From the NCBI GenBank assembly GCA_025531455.1, contig JAMYHL010000022.1:372001-436000 (forward strand): a DNA stretch of 64,000 nucleotides. The letters run 5' to 3'. The notes beneath the pieces are model-generated. The model was not told where the DNA came from. It made no database searches and saw only the letters and a list, made by a program, of their open reading frames with translations. Both the position numbers and the translations under genes were made by a program. Source of the stretch: Apiotrichum sp. Y4204 (lineage: Eukaryota; Basidiomycota; Tremellomycetes; Trichosporonales; Trichosporonaceae). Below, piece by piece: positions 57,127-64,000 of this stretch; position 1 is the stretch's first letter; each line of letters starts with the position of its first letter.

Positions 57127-60100
57127 ATGGACGGCGGGGGAGGGCCGGGACTGTGAGTTCAACAGTGAACTGTACTGGAGTCCTATGTGCATCGTTCCGC
57201 ATACATTCCCACCGTCTGCATGCACTTCTTCGCATTCTTGACTCCTCTAACAACAGCGACCCGTCGTCTTCCGTCAGTCCCGAAGTGCCGAAAGAACGAA
57301 GCCAGCTTCACTGCAGCTTCCCAAACTGTGGCAAGAAGTTTACGCGCAAGGTACGTTGGGTCATTTCCTATCGCCTTCAGCAGTTTGGTGGCTACTTTTT
57401 TTTGGTGGTTTCATTCCGCGTCTTCCTACGACCGGCTTTTGGTCGGGTCTAAGCTCTCGGACCGAGCTGCTGCCGAGGGTGCCTCTGTGCGTCATGTTGG
57501 GGGGAGCTGTCTCAACTGTGAGATTCCTTTTCGCCAGCAGCACTCGCCGTCAATGTGTAGTCTCCTTTGGTCCCCCTTTGGTCCCCACAATGGCCCCGGT
57601 TTGCCTCCCCCGGCACCCCATGGACCCACTGCCGCCTCCACACCGGGCCCCCCTCTGCGCTCCTCGGAGAACGCGGCTGCGGGCCAACTGCCATTGTCCA
57701 TTGTTCGTTCGGCAGCTAATTCCAGGACCATCTTATACGCCACGCTGCGAACCGTGCGTACCAGTTCTTTTCTGAACCACTTTCCGCCACTTGCACCTGC
57801 CAAGCCTTTCAGGGATTCCCCCTCGTGCGGTGCTCGTGTGTGGCGCCACGCCTGTGGCGTGTAGGCAACAAACCTTTCCGTTCTGACCACCCCCCCCAGA
57901 CTCGCAACCAAATTACCACTGCGCGACCTGTGGGCGCTCCTTCCAACGCCTGGACTTGCTGCAGCGACACGAGCGGAGACAGATTTGCGATGACGAGCGG
58001 TATCCTAAGCGCATCAAGACAATGGTTCATGTTCCTGAGGCTACCCCCACCCCCTCAGCAACAAGCACTGGGCAGCATACTTCCCTCTCTCCACCAGCAG
58101 TGCATGGCCGGCCAGATTCAGAGCGGATATCTCCAGTGAACCAACAGACACAAGTGCATCAGTCACAGTCGCATCAGTCACAGGGGCAAGAGTCACAGGC
58201 GCATCAGTCACAGGGATATCAGTCGCACGCCCACCAGTCACATTCACCGCATCAACAGAGTCAATCAGCTCAGGCCCACGCGCAGCAGCAACAACAGTCC
58301 ACACATGTCCACTCGCATAGCGTCTCACCGATTGCCATCGAGGAGTCGTTCCACAGGGATGTCTTCCCTGTGATAGAGCTGCCGATTGTGCAGCCGACCT
58401 CGGCAGTCACAACAGTCGCAGTGTCACCTGAGATGGATTCAACTGCTCCGATCGCGCTTGAGCCGCCGTCCGCAGAGTTCGGATTCGGCCTTTGGCCCCC
58501 AGATCCGTGGGAAACCCTCATAGGGGATAACATACATCCCGCCTTGTGGGACGAGAGCGTCCCGGACGCCCAAATGTGGAGTATCCCCGGGAATCCCCAG
58601 GCGTCCGCCATAAGAACGCAAGAGAGTGCAGAACGCTGGGGACGAAGAGAGTTGGTGATGCATCGGGGTGTGGGACCGGGGCTGCTGCACCGTATCCTGA
58701 CGACCTATCCTGTGAGTAGCTGTCAAGAGGGTAGGGCTGACGGGAACAGGAGCTTGCACTGTCCATGGCAGAGCTAAGCGACGGATTGTCATTGTATTGG
58801 AGCGATGTCGCTCCGTCATTTCCGTTCGTTCACCGGGGAACGTTTGATGTTGAAACAGCTCCGATAGAGCTGGTCACGATGATGGCGGTCGTCGGGACAG
58901 TCCGCGGGACAGGACCCTCTGCTCAACGCGACTTTCGGCGACTCGTTCGCAGGATCCGCGCTCGCCTGGTGGAAGACCAGCTCGGTTTGGAGCTCGAGAT
59001 CTCGACACTCCAGACCTTTACACTGTGTCACGTGTATGACGTGTGGCATGGCGATTCGGAGACGCTCTTCGTTGCCCAGTGTCTGTGGCCAGTCGTCGTT
59101 GCGCACTCGAGAAAGCAGGGCTTTGGAGTCGGCGGCGTCCCCGGAGAAACGATAGGGACTGCGGCGTGGTATACCTGGGCCAAGGACGAGGAGCGCCGGC
59201 GCGCCGCCTACACCATCCTCTTCATCGACACCCAGATTTCATCCTACTGGTCCCAGCACCCGAGCCGGCAAATGTCCGTCTTTGCGCACAACATCAACCT
59301 CCCTAGTACGCGTGCGCAATGGGAGGCGCCGACAGCTGCGGATTGGGTGCGTGCGCGGGAACAAGAACTGGCATCCCCTCCCCGCCGCCCGGCACGCTCC
59401 GGCCACCTTCCCGGCCTGCATCCTGAGTTCCAGGTGTCGGTCGTGTCAGAGGGTTACTCCCTGGCTGTGTTGTCTGCTCTGGCGGCTGATGGCCAGCTCC
59501 CGGTGCCCGTCGATCTCGACAACACCACAAGCATCATGATGATCCTGACGGGGCTGTGCGCGATTGCTTGGGACTGTCGCACCCGCGGAGGCATGGGCAT
59601 CCGCTTTCGTGACGGCACAAAGCACTGGCGCAGCGTCGTCCTCAACGCTGTTGTCAGTCTGCGAGCCGCATTCGAGATGGGCGTCACCCATATTCCTGGG
59701 TGCGTCGAGAGCCGCGACATCCGCGACCAGCTTGCAATTAGTATCATCTCGATCCTCAGCGATATCCCGATGCTGCAGGTCGCAGCGGGTGCGACCAATA
59801 TATGCGGGGCAAGTGGTGAGTAGATAGGTCAATTTCGTAGCTGATGTCAGTCGGGCCAAAGCAGCTTGCCGATAGCCGCCGGCGGCTGCGGCTGTGGGCG
59901 ACCACGCAGGATGCCTGGACGTGTCTCTGGCAGAGCGCCAGGTATCTCCGCGAGGCGCTGTTTGCCGAATGGGGTCTATACACTCCCTGGGCGGTGTTTT
60001 TGACCACTGTGGGTAATTAGAGGTGTTCCCAACTCACGACAGCTCGTCGTATGGGCGTACGCAACGTCCACACGGGAAGAAAACGCAATCGCGTGCCAGC

Positions 60101-60333
60101 CGGCGCACGATAACCCGCACACATCAGCAAATGCCGCCAATGTCCTCCTGGACTCGATCTACACCTCGCCCACGCGGGTAGACCACCTCGACGCTGGCGT
60201 CGCAGACCTTGTGCTTGTGGTGGCGGCCAAACTGAAGCAGGGCCAGCCGATTGATCGTGACAACGCGCAGCTCCTGCTTCGCCTAGCCAGCGGGTACATG
60301 GATCATCACAAGAGTGAGGTGAGATGGAAGTAA
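57127..60333 (+). CDS. two-zinc-finger transcription factor with fungal-specific TF domain
   Basis: Seven exons, 57127-57152, 57257-57350, 57726-57753, 57900-58711, 58750-59815, 59851-60008 and 60043-60333; 824 residues. Finger 1 is assembled from three exons: CSFPNCGKKFTRK (exon 2), DHLIRHAAN (the 28-nt exon 3) and H (exon 4), with ligands C28, C33, H46, H50. Finger 2 is CATCGRSFQRLDLLQRH...C (C57, C60, H73, C79). A Gln/His/Ser-rich stretch (SHQSQ repeats, about 125-170) follows. From about residue 320 it has a fungal_trans-type domain: YWSDVAPSFPFVHRGTFD, LCHVYDVWHGDSETLFVAQ, DEERRRAAYTILFIDTQIS. This C2H2-plus-fungal_trans layout is known in ascomycete and basidiomycete regulators of metabolism. 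Targets are unknown. The stop is taken at 60333; a GTGAGA just before it leaves open a further exon. Confidence 0.85.
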
Positions 60334-60378
60334 GAAGATAGAATTAGTTGTACAGACATGCATTATCTAGCGTCTAAC

Positions 60379-61646
60379 CTACTCATCGTCGTCGTCGCTG
60401 TCGCGGTCGCCGCCCTGCTGGTTCATGGCCTCTTCCCACGCCTGGGCAAACTCGGCGAGTGTACGCCCCTCGCTCATCTGGAGCATCTCAAGCGGCATCA
60501 TGTTAGTGCTAAATGTTGGAGCAGCGCGGGACGCCGCTGGGTGAGCCGCAGAGTCCACGACACGGAGAACCGGGAGGCGCGCAGGCGATCCGCCGCTCGA
60601 AGGCTCGACGGGGTCGCCGGCCGAGTTGGTGCGCTGCGCGCGCGCCTGCTGCAGCAGCTGCTGGAGCTCCGAGTACGAGAAGAGGAGCGGGTCCGTGGAC
60701 GCACGGTACGGCTGGAAGTCGATAAGCGTCGGCTCGGCGTTCTCTCCAAGGTACAGATCAAATACGTCTGGCGTCAGCGGATTCCGGTGTAGTACGCACA
60801 GTCCGGCCCGCCCTCGTAGTGCCCACGGATGTCGTCCTCCCAGAACGCGCGCACCGAGTCCACAATACGCTGCTGAGCGTCGCGTGACTGCAGGTGGTCG
60901 TAGTAGTTCATGTCGCGCTGTGATATTCCTGCCGTCAGAGATACCGAGATGGACGCCTACCAAGGAGGATGTTGTCGCGCACGAAGCAGCGTACTTCGCG
61001 GGCCGGGTTCAGCTCTGGCATGTACTTTTTCAGCACGAGCTCCAGCTTGGGGACCGTATCAGACTCGGGCTCCGGCTCGGCACTCCCCTCTTCCTCCGTA
61101 CCCTCATACGCGCGGTCGCCGAGGCCGTGCGACACGAAATCGCTGCTCTTCAGGAGGAGGTACACGTCCGCCGGCGTCGTGCAGTGCAGCGGCCCGTGGC
61201 CCTGTGGGAGGAGGAAGGCCGCGTCCTGACCGTGAGAAATACCGCATAGAGTGAGAATACACAAGAAACACATACCCGCGGAGCTGTCCAGTTCAGCTTG
61301 GGAAAGACGGCGCCATGTTCCGCCACCGCGGCGCGGATCGCCGCATTCAGCTTCGGGAGGCGGTATACCGGCGCGTCGGGGGACGTCTCGCCGCCTGCGT
61401 CTTCGGGGAGGAATATCGATTCCGAGTCGAGCCACTGACGATTAGCGAGCTGTTCAGCAAGGTTCAGCAGCTCACGTGCAGAAAGGCGTCGCGCTCGCCG
61501 AGCGCGTCAATATCGATGACGGCCGCGGGCCCGGCGACGTCCTCGAAGAGCTCGTGCCAGGCTGCGGTTCGGGATGCGTCGACTGCCTCTCGAGAGAGCG
61601 GGGGGAAGAGCGGGACCGGCGTCGGTGGGGAGATTGGGACTGGCAT
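60379..61646 (-). CDS. CDC123: Cdc123/D123 translation initiation factor eIF2 assembly protein
   Basis: Five exons, 61476-61646, 61276-61434, 60961-61225, 60800-60928 and 60379-60767; 370 residues, introns 41, 50, 32 and 32 nt. The family order is clear: FPPLSREAVDASRTAAW, KLNWTAPRDAAFLLP, LLLKSSDFVSHGL, LVLKKYMPELNPAREVRCFVRD, then ISQRDMNYYDHL and YVFDLYLGENAEPTLIDFQP. These are the ATP-grasp motifs of D123 proteins, which load the gamma subunit onto eIF2 alpha. The last 90 residues contain an Ala/Pro-rich insert and an acidic end (GDRDSDDDDE), also typical. Two 32-nt introns interrupt the core; the unspliced frames break the domain and must be removed. It is convergent with the zinc-finger factor (46 nt between stops) and divergent from the next gene, with a 245-nt shared promoter. 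Confidence 0.94.
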
Positions 61647-61891
61647 TGTGGATGGGAGAGAGGATGTATCGATGGAAGATGCACGAACTTTGGGCCTTGT
61701 GGAGTGATTTTGGAGGGCTGGGAGTGGGAATGGCAGGTGGAGGTAAAAGTGTGCCTAATATCCAGGATGTAATCGCTGATACTGGGTATCAGGCTCACTC
61801 CTCCACTTTGAGAATTTCACTGCTCAGCCCACAGTTGCCACTCAAACCCAACGATCCAGATCCAGCTGTTGTCGACACACCATCCACCACG

Positions 61892-62893
61892 ATGCCCGTC
61901 AAAGCGCCGTCGTTCAACCCGCACGACCACCTCGTCAAGCAGGGATGGAAGGGGAAGGGCACAGGTGAGTGCTGCACAGGCTGGCGCCACAGTTCCTTTA
62001 TACGCTCGCTAACAACAGCCCTCAAGACGGGGCACGCGACGCGCCCAATCCCCGTCGTGCAGAAGAAGAGCATGAGCGGCATCGGCAAGGACCGCGACGA
62101 GGCCGTGCCCTTCTGGGACCAGTGAGTGCGGAGGCATACAAGACTGACATGCAGTATCTTCGCGTCGACTGCCGCGTCCATCGCGTCCGGATCGGGGAGC
62201 GCCACCCCGACCACGAGCGCACCGGCCCCGAAACTCTCGATCGCGGCGCGCAGCGGGCGCGAACTCGCGCGCAGGAAACTCTACTCGGGCTTTTTCCGGG
62301 GTACGGCGCTGAGCGCGGAGCACACACCGCGGGGGACGGATAATGACGGGATGGGGGAGAGCTCGAGTGCGTCGAGTGCCTCGAGTGTGTCGACTCCACC
62401 CGTGTCAATGTCCGCCCCGGCCGCCGCTTCGGTTTCCGCCCCGGTCTCGGCGCCAACCCACACCATCAAGCGGCTCTCCGCTCCCGTCTCGGCGTCTGGA
62501 CTGTGTGCGGCCATATCGGCCGCGGAGCTCGAACTGGCCGTCGCGGCGCGGATAGCGAGTGCGCGTGCCGAGGCAGCAGTACACAAAGGCAAGCGGAAGG
62601 AGGACCCCGAGCGGCGGTCGCGCAAGACGGCAAAGCGCGCGGACAAGGAGCGCAAGGAGCTCGAAAAGGTGGAGAAGGCGAAACGGAGGGCGCTTCGCGC
62701 GGCGCGGCGCGAGGTGAGGCGCGAGGTGAGGCGGGAGAAGCGGGCAGAGGGACAGGAGAACGAGAACGCGGTGGAGGCTGATAAGGAGGCAAGAAAGGCG
62801 GAGAAGGCGGAGAAGAAGGCGCGGAAAGAGGCAAAAGCGGCGCGGAAGGAGGAGAAGGCGGCGCGGAGAGAGGCCAAGGCGCGCAACGCCTAG
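61892..62893 (+). CDS. Tma23-like G-patch nucleolar protein
   Basis: Exons 61892-61964, 62019-62121 and 62155-62893; 304 residues, introns 54 and 33 nt. The N-terminus MPVKAPSFNPHDHLVKQGW-KGKGTALKTGHATRPIPVV followed by KKSMSGIGKDRDEAVPFWDQIF matches the degenerate G-patch opening of Tma23 (GW.G.G..L..G...RPI.V..K....GIG.....WWDxxF), a ribosome-associated nucleolar factor. The middle is Ser/Ala/Pro-rich. The last ~100 residues are a continuous Lys/Arg/Glu helix (KAEKAEKKARKEAKAARKEE), as in many pre-ribosome proteins. Divergent from CDC123, which also serves translation. Confidence 0.7.
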
Positions 62894-62952
62894 TCGCGTA
62901 GATTGTTTGTATTTCCTGCATAGATCCCAATACCATGTCACACTGCATAATT

Positions 62953-63539
62953 CTAGTCTTTCTGGCCCTTCTGGAGCAAGACGCGTACGCTGCGGTACAG
63001 TGCTGCTGTCAGCCTTACTATCCACGAACCTCGGAACATACCATACGCGTTCCAAGCGAGCGTCGGCGCATTCCACACGACGGTAGTCGCATCCGCCAGC
63101 GCCATCTGGTATGCCATGAGCGCGTGCGTGCTCGCGATAAACGCCATGTCGACGGCGATACCGAGCGCCGGGCGGGGGTAGTGTCCCATGCTGGTGTGTG
63201 TGCCGTCCGAGAAGAGCGGGCGCCACGTGAGGAGGATGAGGCGGACGCCGAGGAAGAGGCGCACCCCGTCAGTCCCGCCCGCCATACTCGCCAGGTGTGC
63301 TGCCCAGCCTCCGGTCGCGGTCGTGATCGCCCAGAGCTGCTGTCAGACTCGGTAGATGGGCCACTTACAATGCTCGGAATGGGCGGGAAGGGTGCCCGCT
63401 CGTCTACCGCGTCCGCGCCCCATGCGTCCCATGCTGCGCTGGCGGCAAAGTCGAGGGCCAGCGGGAGGCCAACGGCCACAGCTGGGATGCACGGGAGCGT
63501 CAGCAGCGTCGCGAGACCTGGGAATGGGAAGGCTAGCAT
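62953..63539 (-). CDS. small membrane protein of unknown function
   Basis: Exons 63369-63539 and 62953-63336 are joined in phase 0 over a 32-nt intron; 184 residues. Hydrophobic segments: LAFPFPGLATLLTLPCIPAV (N-terminal), a Trp-rich helix after the junction (LWAITTATGGWAAHLA), VRLFLGVRLILLTW and ALGIAVDMAFIASTHALMAY. The C-terminus is basic. Four membrane helices are plausible. No family is recognised; similar small four-helix proteins occur across Agaricomycotina. The acceptor is CAGCAG, so a one-Gln variant is possible. Confidence 0.65.
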
Positions 63540-63703
63540 GGCGAGTGGAGAGTGAATTCAACAGCGTCTGTTGTGGTCTGTTTGTGGTTTCTTGGCGGGA
63601 GCGGGACGCCATCTGGTCCGTGCGGTGAGTCACTGGCGCTGTCACGCCGAAGACGGCCATAATACAATTAATACAACGATGCATCTACATGTGCTCTGTC
63701 TAT

Positions 63704-64000
63704 CTACTGATTGTTCTGCTTCCAGAATTCGAGAATGGTGCTGTACTCGTTCCGGCGCTTAATGTTCGGCTGACTAGCCGGCGGGGGCTCGGACGCACCG
63801 CGCCCACGCTTCCCGCCACTGACAACGCGGTTGGTGAGGGAAGGTGAGAAGGATGTCGGTGGAGGCTGGGGCGACGGCGACGGCGTGTACCGCGTCTCCC
63901 CGCCAGTGGGGGTAAACTTGCGTGCGGTCGGATACCGCGGCGACGCGTATGGCGTGTGGTTGCGGGGTGCGTTCGCGGCGTTCAGCGAGGTGGAGAGAGG
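63704..64000 (-). CDS. C-terminal end of an unknown protein, partial
   Basis: Frame open from the window edge to TAG at 63704 (about 98 codons). Pro/Ser/Thr-rich with TPY/SP motifs (NHTPYASPRYPTARKFTPTGG) and a conserved-looking end, NIKRRNEYSTILEFWKQNNQ. The charged helical tail looks like a short interaction motif. No family recognised. The start lies outside the window. Confidence 0.55.
   Translation of the reverse strand, partial: PLSTSLNAANAPRNHTPYASPRYPTARKFTPTGGETRYTPSPSPQPPPTSFSPSLTNRVVSGGKRGRGASEPPPASQPNIKRRNEYSTILEFWKQNNQ

Noticed and set aside
60379..60963. Single long minus-strand frame at the CDC123 3' end
   Set aside because: Reads through two 32-nt introns in the wrong frame. 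The spliced model restores ISQRDMNYYDHL and YVFDLYLG.

Overview
The window is nuclear DNA of a GC-rich basidiomycete yeast. The order Tremellomycetes, near Cryptococcus/Trichosporonales, is an inference. It rests on a Cryptococcus-type Gpa1 with a long Ala-rich N-terminal insert, CT-rich leaders, multi-exon genes with GTGAGT-type donors and CTGAC/CTAAC branch sites, and very short introns, often 32-38 nt. I built the gene models by joining exons on reading frame and family motifs. Every spliced model keeps its frame across all junctions and is a multiple of 3.

Left part (1-32 kb) is mostly housekeeping: the 5' end of a membrane GH17 glucanase (minus), a possible tiny gene, a disordered protein with repeated PKA-type sites (minus), a PDCD2/Tsr4 ribosome-assembly protein (minus), the mitochondrial phosphate carrier (plus), glutamate-cysteine ligase (minus), a DUF726/TMCO4-like hydrolase (minus), the WD-repeat protein Asa1/GNB1L (minus), a divergent 14-exon Mn-type CDF transporter (plus) and a large protein kinase (plus).

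Middle part (about 32-46.4 kb) looks accessory: a small secreted protein, an F-box protein, two paralogous secreted proteins joining a long Lys-rich repeat domain to an RNase T1-like domain, and a secreted double-psi-barrel-like protein. The four secreted genes each have a TATA box 130-240 nt upstream of the ATG. A perfect 31-bp inverted repeat lies between the second RNase gene and the last secreted gene.

Right part (46-64 kb): a tRNA-like element, GPA1 (plus), a two-zinc-finger transcription factor whose first finger is completed by a 28-nt exon (plus), CDC123 (minus), a Tma23-like G-patch protein (plus), a small membrane protein (minus) and the 3' end of another gene (minus).

Best candidates for something undescribed are the pair of Lys-repeat/RNase genes (both with Thr at the usual catalytic Glu position), the microexon that controls the zinc finger, and the extreme intron compression with tandem NAGNAG acceptors. 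No mobile-element protein, rRNA or CRISPR array was recognised.
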